The notes beneath the pieces were generated by a model that was given only the letters and a program-made list of their open reading frames with translations, was not told the DNA's origin and did not search any database. Shown here one piece after another: positions 1 through 9,747 of a stretch of 64,000 bases of DNA. Position 1 is the stretch's first letter, and every line of letters starts with the position of its first letter. A program made the position numbers and the translations under genes. The stretch comes from Trichosporon coremiiforme (lineage: Eukaryota; Basidiomycota; Tremellomycetes; Trichosporonales; Trichosporonaceae), in assembly GCA_039545355.1 (NCBI GenBank), contig BCJJ01000015.1, positions 682,001 through 746,000 of the forward strand, read 5' to 3'.

Positions 1-2418
1 CGCCGGTCTTAGGCGTCGAGCTGGAGCCGAACGAGAAGCTGGAAGCGGCCTTCTCAGCGGGCTTGTCGGCAGCCGGGGCTGTGGTCGAGCCGAACGAGAA
101 CGTCGAGGCTGGCTTAGGCGCCTCGTCGGTCTTGGGGGTCGAGCTGGAGCCGAAGGAGAACGACGAGGACGATTTGGGTGCCTCGTCCTTCTTCTCCTCC
201 GCCTTCGCCGGGGCGCCGAACGAGAAACCGCCGGTGGCAGCCTTAGGCGCCTCGTCCGTCTTGGGAGTCGAGGAACCAAACGAGAACGACGAGGTAGCCT
301 TAGGAACCTCGTCCTTCTTCTCGGTAGTAGAGGCGCCAAACGAGAACCCTCCGGCGGCGGCGGGCTTAGAGGCGTCGTCCTTCTTCTCAGCAGCAGCAGG
401 AGCACCAAAGCTGAACCCGGAGCTCGCGGGCTTGTCCTCCTTCTTCGCCGGAGCTCCAAAGCTGAATTCACCAGCTGCAGTCTTGGGCTCCTCCTTCTTC
501 CCCTCGTCCTTCTTGGGCGCGCCAAAGCTGAACCCTCCCGCGGCAGGCTTAGGCTCCTCCTTCTTCTCCCCACTCATCGACGCAGTCGACGCAGCCCCAA
601 ACGAGAACGCAGGCTTCTCCCCCGCGGCCGAAATGCTGCTCTTGGCCAGCGGCGAGCTGGCCTCGACCTTGGCGCTCTGGCTCAGCGCCCCTCCGACCGG
701 GGACAGGGGCGTCTTGGGCACGGCAGCACTGACGCTGCGGTTCAGCTTGGCGATGAGCTCGTCGTGCCGTTTCGTCCTCCCCGCCTCGCTGAGTTGGCGG
801 GGCTGGAACCGAATCGCGGAGGACGTTGAGCGATTCTTCCGAGCTGGGGAGCCCAGGTTCGCACCCGCGTACAGGCCCTTGCCCTTGTCGAGCTGGGGCG
901 GGACGGACACCTTCCGACTCATGCCGATGCGGCCGTAGTGGCGCACTTTCGGGGCCTCTTTGACGGCGGGGGAGGCGGGCTGAGTTCGGGGAGCGGAGGG
1001 CGAGTCAGGCTGCCATCCCAGCCTCCCCGCTGCTTTCAGGTCATCATACTCGCTCTCCTGGACCCAGGCGCGGACGAGTTCCCCCGCTTCCTCGAGCGAA
1101 TCGGGGTGCGCACTGTCCAGAGGCATTTGGTACTTGCGTGCTGAGATGCGGAGCTCCTCGGCGCGGTACACTTCCTCGCTGTTCGCTTCGAACCACTTCA
1201 CGCCCGCCGCGTCGGTGAAGACCTTTCCGCGCAGTGTGCTGGGCACTTCGCCGTAGATTGGAAGTCCCTCGGGTCCGTCGACGCGGTGCAGTTTCGCATC
1301 AACGAGGGGGAGTTGCTGTACTGGCGTGCCCGTCTGGCTCTCCTTCTCCTCGGAGAGCTCAGGCGTAATGCGCTCCTCCTTGACAGAAACGTCCTCGTCC
1401 ATCTTCGCCTCCTTCTCGTCCTCGGAGTGGAAGTCCGAGTCGGAGAGGTCGAAGATCTTGCGCCGGCGCTTCCTTGGCTCGGCACTGTCGGCGGCGGAGC
1501 GCTTCGCTACCGCCCGCTTCTCGGGCAGCCCGTGCTTGATCACGTCCACGTCCATATCCTCCAGTTCGTGGATGTAGTCCATCTCCTCGTCCTCCTCCTC
1601 GTCCTCTTCCTCCAGCATCGCCTCCTTTCCCCTCCGTCTCCGCTGAAGGGGAGCTTCGTCCTCACTGTCCGAGGAATCGCCGCGCCCACGTTTCTTCTGC
1701 AGCTTGGCGCTGGACACATTGCGCGACACGCCACGCGACGCCTGTCTTGAGCCTTTACGGGTACTTGTGCCGGCAGGACGCGACGGTGCACGGAAGGACA
1801 GAGGGTACTTCTGCATCGCCCTGAGAGTTAGTCAAGAAGGTGAAGTGAACTCACGGCTCCTCGTCCACCTCGGGCTGGTCGAAGGGTTTCCGCCGCCGGG
1901 GGGAGTTATACTGCGCGGCAAGCTGGTCGAGGTCGCTCCGGCTCATGCGCCTGAGCTCGTGGACCGCGCGGCTGCCCCACTCGTGGATCTCGCGCTCGCG
2001 GTCGGCCTGTTCCTTCCGCTCCCTCTCCTCACGCTCGGCCTGCTGCTTCGCGAGAATCTCCTCGCGGCGCCGGAGTTCGGCGGCAGGGCGCGCAATGATC
2101 CATGGCCGCTTGTCGCTGTCGGGAATGCCGGCGCGGCGGCGCTGTTCCCTGTCTGTCAGCTGGATTCAGAGATTGAGAGCTTCCTTGCGCAGATCAATGA
2201 AAGGGGGAAAGGGGGACTGGCGCGCTATCGCGCCACCGGTTGGAGATCACTTACAGCCTGTACTTCTGAATCGCACGGCGCTGGTTGTACCGCCTCAGCG
2301 CGTACTTGTACCCGACCCAAAGACCCGACAGGATGCCCAGGAAGATGACGGGATGGCTCCATGCGAATTTGATCACAGCGGCGAGCGCCGAGAAGGCGAG
2401 CCCTATGAGGCCGAGCAT
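1..2418 (-). CDS. Membrane-anchored FxFG nucleoporin (POM121-like layout), partial
   Basis: Read on the minus strand from ATG 2416-2418 and running off the left edge, so the C-terminus is missing. Exons 2255-2418, 1855-2148 and <1-1820; introns 2149-2254 and 1821-1854, the latter 34 nt with a CTAAC branch site. Exon 1 encodes two hydrophobic stretches (about residues 2-16 and 23-37) followed by a basic RRYNQRR segment. Exon 2 is charged and helical. Exon 3 has an acidic/basic NLS-like region (PRKRRRK) and then about ten FSFG repeats separated by K/E/A-rich spacers. FxFG repeats with charged spacers are typical of nucleoporins of the Nup2/Nup50/Nup1/POM121 kind and bind transport receptors in the nuclear pore. 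The membrane segment is inferred to anchor the protein in the pore membrane. If the first intron is retained, a stop follows at once (CTG TAA) and only a 54-residue membrane peptide is made. The first acceptor (CAGACAG) was chosen because it alone keeps the frame. A RanBP1 domain could lie beyond the window. Confidence 0.75.
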
Positions 2419-2923
2419 GTCCGCTATTGTGCGTGATCGGCGAAGGTTGATGCCTGTGTGTCGTGCTCTCCTTCAGTCCGAGGCGGAGGGGAGCGTGTCG
2501 AGTCGAGATGGAAAGAGGGAGAGGGCAAACTAGACGGCAGCTCTCACGACAGACGACACACGACAAAGGATGGAAGAACGTCGAGCTGGGGAAGGTTAGT
2601 TGGCTGGAAACACCAGCTTCTGAAATTCATGAACGGGTGCTTGGTGCGGGATAACGCCCAGCGGTGGCAAAATCAGCGCGCGTCATTGGCCACGTGGCAC
2701 TTCTTCTGGTGCTGGTGGAGGTTGTCTGTGCGATGAAGACGAGAGTCAGTCAGTTGTGTGTCTGTGCTGACGACAGCGATGCGATCTGGGGTCCGTAGTG
2801 TGCAACAGTGTGTGGAACTTCCTATCTATGCATTTGCTTTGGTTTACTAATGTACATGAAAGCAGATATCACTGCAAAGAGAAATGAGACGTCTATAGGG
2901 GGTATCGTGACTTAAAGACTGGC
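2419..2923. other. Intergenic, nucleoporin promoter side
   Basis: About 500 bases between the start of the nucleoporin gene and the stop of the pirin gene, both on the minus strand. It should hold the nucleoporin promoter and the pirin 3' end. I see no ORF, RNA gene or repeat that I can support. Confidence 0.5.
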
Positions 2924-3916
2924 TTAGTCGCCGCGAAGAGGCGCACCCAGCTTGGACTTCCAGTGGGGCGCGTTCTCGAATCCGTTGCGGCCAGTCTGGT
3001 AGTCGACCATGGCCTGGAGCACCTCGCGCTGGGACGTGACGACGAAGGGGCCGTGCTGGACGCATGGCTGGTCGAGGGGTTCGCCCGCGATAACGAGGAC
3101 GCGGGTCTCCTCAGTGGTGCCCTCGGGGCGAGTGATCTGGATGCCGTTCTGCCCGGGCTCAGCCGAGAATACGACCGTGCTGAACTTGTTCGTGGGCGTC
3201 GCTTCCTCGCCGAACTGAGCGCTGCCACTGATGATGTACGCGAACCCGGTCCAGCCCTCGGGAATCTCCTGGAACACGGAGGCTCCGGGCTTCTCGAGCC
3301 GGACGTCAAGGAACCAGCATCCGCCAACGGGGCGGACGAAGCCCTCGACGCCGTGCGACTTGCCGGAAATCACCTTGATCGTCACTCCGTCGGAAGGCTT
3401 CGCCGTGTCGATATCAGCAGCCTTCTTCTCCTGATACGACGGCTCGATCATCTTCTTGTCGGCCGGCAGGTCGACCCAGAGCTGCATGCCCTCGACCTCG
3501 TCGTAGTCTCCGTCGAAGACTGGCATCTCGGAATGGACAATGCCCCGGCCAGCAGTCATCCACTGCACGTCTCCCGGCTCGAGCGTGCCGGCAGCGCCAG
3601 TGAAGTCCTCGTGTCCCATCTTGCCCTTCAGGCAGTAAGTGACAGTCGACTGGCCGCGGTGCGGGTGGTCCGGGAATCCGGAGCCCTTCTGGATCTTGGC
3701 GTGGTCCAGCATCAGGAAGGGAGAGAGGTTGCGCAGAGCGTGAGTTCCAATGGAACGGCGGACGGTGGCGCCGACGCCCTCGGGCGTCTCCTGCGCGTAT
3801 ACGGTCTTGGTGGGGGTGCGAGTGACCTGGGACATGGTGGAGTTGTTACGAGTAGTGGTGGTGAGGTTGCGAGCGATGTGGTTGATGCGGTTGGCAGCGG
3901 TAGAGCGCGTCAGCAT
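2924..3916 (-). CDS. Pirin family protein
   Basis: Single-exon gene. The protein has the bicupin pirin fold signature: a PFLMLDH region, then HPHRG (H84, H86) and GIVHSEMP (H128, E130). These are the four residues that bind iron in pirins. Pirins act as nuclear transcription cofactors or, in some members, as quercetin dioxygenases; the substrate here is unknown. The open frame extends to an ATG at 3979, but a TATAAAA motif on this strand at 3989-3995 sits only ten bases above that ATG, so the transcript probably begins below it. I therefore take the ATG at 3914-3916, giving 330 residues. This start adds a 27-residue leader rich in Arg, Thr, Ser and Asn with no acidic residue, resembling a mitochondrial presequence. 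A further ATG at 3833-3835 (MSQ) would give a form without leader. Family call is firm; start and location are inference. Confidence 0.9.
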   Translation of the reverse strand: MLTRSTAANRINHIARNLTTTTRNNSTMSQVTRTPTKTVYAQETPEGVGATVRRSIGTHALRNLSPFLMLDHAKIQKGSGFPDHPHRGQSTVTYCLKGKMGHEDFTGAAGTLEPGDVQWMTAGRGIVHSEMPVFDGDYDEVEGMQLWVDLPADKKMIEPSYQEKKAADIDTAKPSDGVTIKVISGKSHGVEGFVRPVGGCWFLDVRLEKPGASVFQEIPEGWTGFAYIISGSAQFGEEATPTNKFSTVVFSAEPGQNGIQITRPEGTTEETRVLVIAGEPLDQPCVQHGPFVVTSQREVLQAMVDYQTGRNGFENAPHWKSKLGAPLRGD

Positions 3917-3988
3917 AAGCTGATTCGTTGTGTTGATGAGTTGTTTGTGTTTTGTGGAGAAATTCGAGTTCGGCAACAAGTCGCCTCC

Positions 3989-3995
3989 TTTTATA
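3989..3995 (-). promoter_or_regulatory. TATA box of the pirin gene
   Basis: TATAAAA on the minus strand, 73 bases upstream of the preferred ATG at 3916 and only 10 bases upstream of the longer ATG at 3979. The spacing favours the shorter start. Confidence 0.5.
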
Positions 3996-4859
3996 CCTTT
4001 GTGGGAAGCTGTGATCTTTGCTGTCTTCTCGTAGCAACCGTCGTGGAGTTGTCATTCCATCCCTCCCGTTATCTAAGGTCTGGGTCGCATTAGTCACCTG
4101 GCAGTGAGACCTGACACATGCCTGGGAACACACTTCCCAATAAGGTAATTTTCCCCGCCACCTCCGGCCAATCCCCGCATTCCTGTAACAGCGCCGCCGA
4201 TCAGGCCCCGCGACAGACTCCGTGCCTGAACTCGCACCTCGGCTTCGGCCAAGTCTCGGTGCTTGCTGTTCGTCTGTTCGAACTTTGCTGCGCTACCGTT
4301 GCGCGCCGCTCGAACTGTTCTCCGAGGTCCACCAGGGGGACGCCACGCGATTGATGATCTCTGATCCGGCCGTCAACTGACAGCAGGTCTGTCGTTCAGG
4401 GAATGGTAGCTTATCCGAGCCATGGGAGCCGTGACGTACTGTGAGCTCACATCAGGTCGTCGCTCGTCGACAAACTCCCGACCCGCGACCGGCTGAGACC
4501 GCACGGTCACAGCAAGTCAGCGAAGGTACCAAAGGTATTGCAGATCACGTTCGTGATTCCAGCGTCAGTCATGTGACAAGTTAGTTAGTCCCCCTCATGC
4601 TGGTCCCCGTCTCGGAGCGATGGGCGGTGAACGAACCCGACAACAGTCCAGATTTCCATTCTACGGCACGATACAACTGGAAGAGAGTACTGGGAGCCTG
4701 TGGAGCTCCACACATGCCTCTCCCTGTGCCTCTACCTCCTTTCCTCCTCTATTCTCTCCTGCCTTGATTCCCAGCTGAACTCCTGTCGCTCACGAGGCTC
4801 ACGAGGCTGGCACGCGTTCCTGGCTGCTCGCGTGGTTCACAATGGGCACGAGAGGTCGA
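3996..4859. other. Intergenic, no gene seen
   Basis: About 860 bases upstream of pirin and downstream of the small SANT-like gene. It holds only short random ORFs. A nine-base CTCACGAGG unit occurs twice near 4793. Otherwise I see nothing I can name. Confidence 0.5.
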
Positions 4860-5460
4860 CTAGTCCTTAACCAACGCCAAGATCATGTCCATGATCTTGG
4901 GCTGGAGCCTGGCCCACTGACGTTAGCTTGCCAGGCCATTCAAGTTCACCTTGTTGTTACACAACTTTGCGTCGGGGCCGGGGATGGCGCGCGTGACCTC
5001 GTCCCACTTGACGCCGGCCCGAGGTCAGCTTTCGGCTCTCAGAAGGCAAAGTTGGAAACACTCTCCCCCTCCGCCGAATCCTCAACTGGGGAGGAGAGCA
5101 TGGCTCGAGAATGCCCGAAAGAGACGACCGGAGAGGAACCCGGAGAGGTCTCTCGATCCTCCTGACTCCCTAACGCGCAGCCTGAGAAGAGAGGCTGGCG
5201 GTAACGTGGATGGGAGACTCCAGGTGGTGTCTGGGGGCGAGAAAATGTACTCACACGCTTGGATCGCATAACGTCGTAGAGCGCCTTGAGCTCTGACGAG
5301 CTCAAGGCGCTCTGCTTCTTGTTGGCCGGGTTCTTGCCCTTCTTTTTAGGCGCGGAGGACTTGTCCGTGCCCTTCGCGGTCTTGGAGTAGGGCTTCGACT
5401 CGGGGGCGGCCGAGGGAGAGGGTGCGGTTGTGTCGATGGTTGTGGTTTGGCGGTTAGTTG
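4860..5460 (-). CDS. Small lysine-rich SANT/Myb-like protein (start unresolved)
   Basis: Minus-strand exons 5255 and up, 4950-5006 and 4860-4916. The last intron (4917-4949, 33 nt, CTAAC then GTCAG) is clear. The first (5007-5254) ends in AAG, an unusual acceptor. The joined protein has a basic tail (KKKGKNPANKK), then ELKALYDVMRSKRWDEVTRAIPG, then CNNKWARLQPKI, then a helical end ALVKD. The spaced W residues and the AIPG turn resemble a SANT/Myb three-helix DNA- or histone-binding fold. The family call is by pattern only. The upstream part (coding-like APSPSAAPESKPYS) has no in-frame ATG. Candidates are an ATG at 5736-5738 lying directly against a GTGAGT donor, or a lost or near-cognate start around 5436 (ACC ATC GAC). 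Pyrimidine-rich DNA above 5460 looks like a leader or promoter. Two perfect inverted repeats lie inside the exons. Confidence 0.5.
4877..4900. repeat. Perfect inverted repeat, 11-bp arms, 2-nt centre
   Basis: Arms 4877-4887 and 4890-4900 are exact reverse complements (CCAAGATCATG with CATGATCTTGG). It lies in the last exon of the SANT-like gene and encodes part of PKIMDMIL. Confidence 0.95.
5279..5312. repeat. Perfect inverted repeat, 15-bp arms, 4-nt loop
   Basis: Arms 5279-5293 and 5298-5312 are exact reverse complements (GAGCGCCTTGAGCTC with GAGCTCAAGGCGCTC) around TGAC. It lies within the first supported exon of the SANT-like gene and encodes SALSSSELKAL. Both strands would form a very stable RNA hairpin. 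Confidence 0.95.
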
Positions 5461-6129
5461 TGGTTGTGGATAGGTGGAAGAGGATAAGGGAACGGTGAAG
5501 GAATGGATGTAGATGAGGATGAAGATGAGAAGAAGAGAGAGAAGGATGGAGAAGAGAGAAGGTGTGAGGATGAGAAGAGTCAGAGGCGAGGACGAGAGGA
5601 GGTACTGGCCGTGTGCGCCCTTTACGAAGCCCGCAGACGCCGACGTGCGCCCCCTCTCTTCGCCTCTTCGCCTCCTCGCGCTCTTCGCCTCCTCGCGCTC
5701 TTCACTCGTCCTCCTCGTCCTGCGGGTTGACTCACCATGACTCATTTGCGAGCATTCTACCTTGCTGCTGCTTGCACTCTTGCACTCTCGCTTTCAGATG
5801 TAGAGGAGGATGGGCTTGGCATTCGAGTAGGCCACAGCCGTGCGTGTGTTCCGTCCCGAGCTCCAGAGAGCGGAGTCGAGCAGCCGTGTCAGGTCCCCGC
5901 TAGGCTGTTCTCGCAGCAAAAGTCTGTATCGCGGACGTTCCATCCATTGTGCCATGCAGTCGTTTGGGAGAGAGAAGTGTGCTCACCTTGGGTCGCCTGT
6001 CCTTGGTGTTGTTTGCTCATCAATTGATTCGTCGCCTGGCAGTCCGCCACTGTCATTGTTCCCGGACCGCCAGCCCATTGTCCCTCCCCTCCGCACTTCA
6101 CATACAGTACACATGCATTCTTCTGACGT
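5461..6129. other. Intergenic with pyrimidine-rich leader
   Basis: On the minus strand 5461-5600 is strongly CT-rich, typical of promoter and leader DNA of highly expressed basidiomycete genes. Purine-rich GAGGAGG-like DNA lies between about 5650 and 5720. An ATG flush with a GTGAGT donor lies at 5731-5738. The rest holds no supported gene. Confidence 0.4.
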
Positions 6130-7803
6130 TTACAATCTCTGATCCTTCGGCATGCTCCGCATGAGTTGCTTCACGCCCAAATTCGCCATGATCTCCTCGC
6201 TGCCACCTCCGACAGCTTCAAACTTTCTCGACCGGTGGTACTGCTCAATGTACCGTCCGACACCCGTCGTAGTCAATCCCCTCCCGCCAAAGATCTGCAC
6301 CGCGTCGTCCGTGATATCGCTCGCCCACCTCGTACTCATAACTTTCAAGAACGCAAGAGGACCCGCGAGATGAGTGGCTTGCGTGCGGTAATCCATCGTC
6401 GTCATCTGGTGCGTGATGTGCTCGAGCCAGGCCTGAATCGCCTCGACCTTGCCAATCATCCCCGCGAGCTTGTACCGGATGACAGGCTGGGTGATGAGGG
6501 GTTTGCCGAAGGTAGATCGCTGCGAGGCCCAGAGCAGACACTCTTCCACGATCGTGCGTGCCGTGCGACTGGTCCCCGCGACAAGGGACCAGCGCTCGTG
6601 GTTGAAGTTGGAGAAGACGATGAAGAGGCCCTTGCCCTCCTCCCCGATCAGGTTTTCGGCGGGCACCTTCACCTTGTCGAAGGTGACGTAGGCGGTTCCA
6701 GCGGCGGGAGAGTACATTGTCGGGATGCGCTTCGTCTCGAGACCAGGCTGCCGCTCGACCAGGAAACAGGACACGGACCCGTCCGGCGCGTCGCCGCCGT
6801 ACGTCCTAGCCGCGACCATGAAGTAGTCGGCGTACATGCCTGCCGTGATCCACTTCTTGGTCCCGTCCAGCCTCCAACTGCCATCGGGTTGCTTCGTCGC
6901 GCGACTCCTGATGGCGCTGACGTCGGAGCCCGCAAACGCCTCGGTGATAGCGAGACACGCGACCTTCTCCCCGCGCAGGATCTCGCCGAGCACCCTAGAG
7001 CGGAGCGGCTCCTTGGCGAAATTCTTGACGGGCGGCGTGCCGATGGCCAGACTCGCGCCCATGCCGCTCCCGTAGCCCTTGGCCATCTGCCGGCTCAGCT
7101 CCTGAATCAAAATGAGCTCGTGGAAGTAGTCGAACTCCTCTCCCTTGACGCCCATCAGCGTCTTGCCGTGCAGGTGCGGGCCGGGGCCGAGGCGCATGTA
7201 GTTCAGGCCTATGTCGGCGCAAGCCTTGGTCACTTTGTCGCTTGCCTTCTCGCCTGAGATCTCGTTCGCGCGCGCCTCGGGCGTGATCACCTCGTCGACA
7301 AACTTGCGCAGGTTCTTGCGCAGCGTCCGGTGGCTTTCCTTGTAGTACGGGCTGGAAAACTGCGGGACGAGCCAAGCGGGTTCGGCGTAGGGGACGCGCG
7401 AGAGCTCGCCGGGCTGCAGCGGCTTGATCGTCGGCTTCTCGCCCGAGATGCGACCGATGATGAGTTTCGGATACTTCTGCAGCACGTCCAGGCGATGCAG
7501 GGAGAAGAAGACGGTCGTCGCATCTTTACCGGCGACGTCAGGGTCGGTGAGCACCGACAGGCCGCCCGGGTGCAGCTTGGCAAACTTGGAGAGGTCGTAC
7601 ACGTTCGAGTCGATTATGACCCACAGGTCGCCCTCCTTGTTGTGCTGGGGTTAGCTGCGTACAGCAAGTCACCAGCTCGCGGGCAAGGAAGGTCCATCCA
7701 GTTCACCAGTGGCCAAGGCTGTGACGGTGGAGGAAGGCGGGGGGGCGGAACTCACTTTTGCGACGTCGTCGCGCGTAAACCGTTTCGCATCTGTCGATGC
7801 CAT
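6130..7803 (-). CDS. Cytochrome b5-acyl-CoA dehydrogenase fusion
   Basis: Exons 7756-7803 and 6130-7644 with a 111-nt intron (GTGAGT ... GCTAACCCCAG); 520 residues. The N-terminal part is a cytochrome b5 domain with both haem histidines: H41 in LHPGG and H66 in FFSLHRLD. The rest is an acyl-CoA dehydrogenase: EAFAGSDVSAI and GTKKWITAG flavin-binding segments, a TFGKPL region, QIFGGRGLT, and a C-terminal GGGSEEIM. The enzyme should oxidise an acyl-CoA with FAD, and the b5 domain may pass or accept electrons. Such fusions are known in fungi. The substrate is not evident. The C-terminus DQRL is not a clear peroxisomal signal, and no mitochondrial presequence is obvious. The ATG was chosen because the short first exon (MASTDAKRFT) joins in frame to the b5 domain. 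Confidence 0.88.
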
Positions 7804-8409
7804 GGTTGCGGGATATCTTCTCAGAGGGGTCGAATGGGCGGGCAGGGATTAGATTGGAGAGAAGAGCGTTTATATTCGTGCTAGAGACATGTTGGGATCT
7901 GTGTCGCATGGTGAGTACAGGTGCACATGATCCACATGCCGACACGCCGAAATGCGGGGTAAGAAAATGGGTGGGGGTTGTCAAGTAACCGGTCCACGGC
8001 CATATGCGACAGTGCGTATTGGCCAAGGCCCCTCGCCCAGGACCGCCCAGCACCGGGCGCCGCACAGTTCACCGAGTGGGGTCGCACACTGAACACCGAG
8101 ACTTTTGTTGCTCCGTCGGAAACTACTGAGACCATGTGCATGTGCATGGCCTAGGCGGTGGGAGTCCGGCCGTTCATCACGAGGACTCATTTACGTGTAC
8201 ACTGTGCACTGCATAAAGAACTTCTGATTCATTTGCGTTTTACTGAAAGATACCGGAAACTGGAGACCGCAGGGATAGAACTACAGACACTGGGCGGAGA
8301 CTTGAGAAACCGGGCTCATACCCACGCTCACGGGCTACGGCCGGGGACAGACTAATTGCTCCCGACGCAGCACTGCGGAGCACCGGCGCGCTCACAGACG
8401 ACTGCAGCC
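7804..8409. other. Intergenic between b5-ACAD and hydrolase genes
   Basis: About 600 bases holding the b5-ACAD promoter (TATA at 7869-7874) and the 3' end of the hydrolase gene. No other gene is seen. Confidence 0.45.
7869..7874 (-). promoter_or_regulatory. TATA box of the b5-ACAD gene
   Basis: TATAAA on the minus strand about 66 bases upstream of the ATG at 7803. Confidence 0.45.
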
Positions 8410-9747
8410 CTACTGCAGACCATCGTACAGCGCCCGCTCGAGCTGGTTGTACACCCTCTCCTGGGGGTCGGTCGGGTCGCCAAAGTTGAAGCACTGCGTG
8501 GAGAACGTGCCCGCGATGCCCGTCTTGGGGTCCATCCAGTAGAACGTCTTGTAAATACCTGAGGGAGTTAGCTCTGCACTTCGCTACGCGTCTGCGAGCT
8601 CGTGTGGGAACCATCACAATGCAGGGTTGCACTGCAACCTGAAAGGTCGCGGAAACTCACCCTCCCAGAAGTCGCTGCCCGCCTTGCGGCCCCACTTGCT
8701 GTCCTGCGTGGTGAGGTATCCGCCGAGCGAGTGCGAGAGGCCGCCATTAGCAACGAGCGCGGGGTCGATGTGGGGAATGAGCGCGGCAAACTCGTACTGT
8801 CCCTTGAAAGCTCCGTCGGGTGCCTTGGGCAACTGGTTGCTGAAGATGAGCTGCTGGTACTCCGGGGCCAGGATGCCTCCGGGCTGAGCACTACGCAGAA
8901 TGCCCTGCAAGAACTTCAAGTAGTCCCGGGCAGTGCCGTAGAGACCGGCACCACCCGACGCCTGGCCCTTGACCTTCTCAGGGGCCGTCTCGCGGATACC
9001 AGGGAAGACGGTGAGTTTCTTCTCGGCGTCGCGAGTCACGACCTGCTGCAGGCGCTCGTAGTGCTGCGGCGTGGGCACGAAAGTGAGCGAATCGGCACCC
9101 AGGGGCTTGAAAATGTTCTCCTTGAAGTAGCTGTCGAGGGACTGGCCGGTAACCCGCTCGATCAGGATACCCGACCAGTCGAGGCCGAGGGAGTAGTTCC
9201 ACGCGGTCCCGGGCTCAAAGATGAGGGGCAGCTCGAAGGTCTGCACGGTCGCGTTGGAGGCGAAGACGCCGGGGTGGTTGTGCTTCTTGGCCCACTCGCC
9301 GAGGAGGGGCACCATGACGTCGTAGCCTGTTCCGTTCGTGTGCGTCAGGAGGTGACGCAGCGTGATCGGCTTGGTGCGGTCAGTACCTGCGTCGTCGACG
9401 GACTTGATGATCTTGAGAGAGGTAAGCTCGGGCAGGTGCTTGTTGATGATCTCGGGGTCGTCCAGCGAAAGCTTGCCGGCCGCAACGAGCTGGAGAGCCG
9501 CAACGGTCACGACCAGCTTGGTCATGGACATGAGCTGCAGGACTGTGTCCTCGTTGATCTGGCCCTGGTCCGGGGAGCCGAACACACGCTCGCCCGTAGC
9601 CTTGAAGTAGACCGGCTCGGCGTTCAGGTCGGCGGTCGCGACCGCGAACGTTGAGGCGGGAATCTCCTTCGAGTCCACGGCGGCCTGGAGGATCGAGTCG
9701 ATCTTGCTCTTCGCGTCGGCTGAGAGGGTGGGCGTCGTGACTGTCAT
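8410..9747 (-). CDS. Class C beta-lactamase-family serine hydrolase (EstB/LovD-like)
   Basis: Exons 8661-9747 and 8410-8558; 102-nt intron with GTGAGT donor and CTAAC branch; 411 residues. The nucleophile motif is SMTK (S74, K77). The second motif is YSL (Y185) in WNYSLGLDW. A HSLGG segment near the C-terminus takes the place of KTG. This pattern is that of family VIII esterases and the acyltransferase LovD rather than true beta-lactamases, so ester hydrolysis or acyl transfer is expected. There is no signal peptide, so the enzyme is probably cytosolic. Retaining the intron would replace the natural end (DPQERVYNQLERALYDG) with 15 unrelated residues. Confidence 0.9.

Noticed and set aside
2963..4093. 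376-codon plus-strand ORF over pirin
   Set aside because: Antisense shadow of the pirin gene, whose protein is clearly recognisable.
6166..7257. 363-codon plus-strand ORF over the b5-acyl-CoA dehydrogenase
   Set aside because: Antisense shadow with low-complexity Arg/His composition.
8602..9654. 350-codon plus-strand ORF over the serine hydrolase
   Set aside because: Antisense shadow of a gene with intact catalytic motifs.
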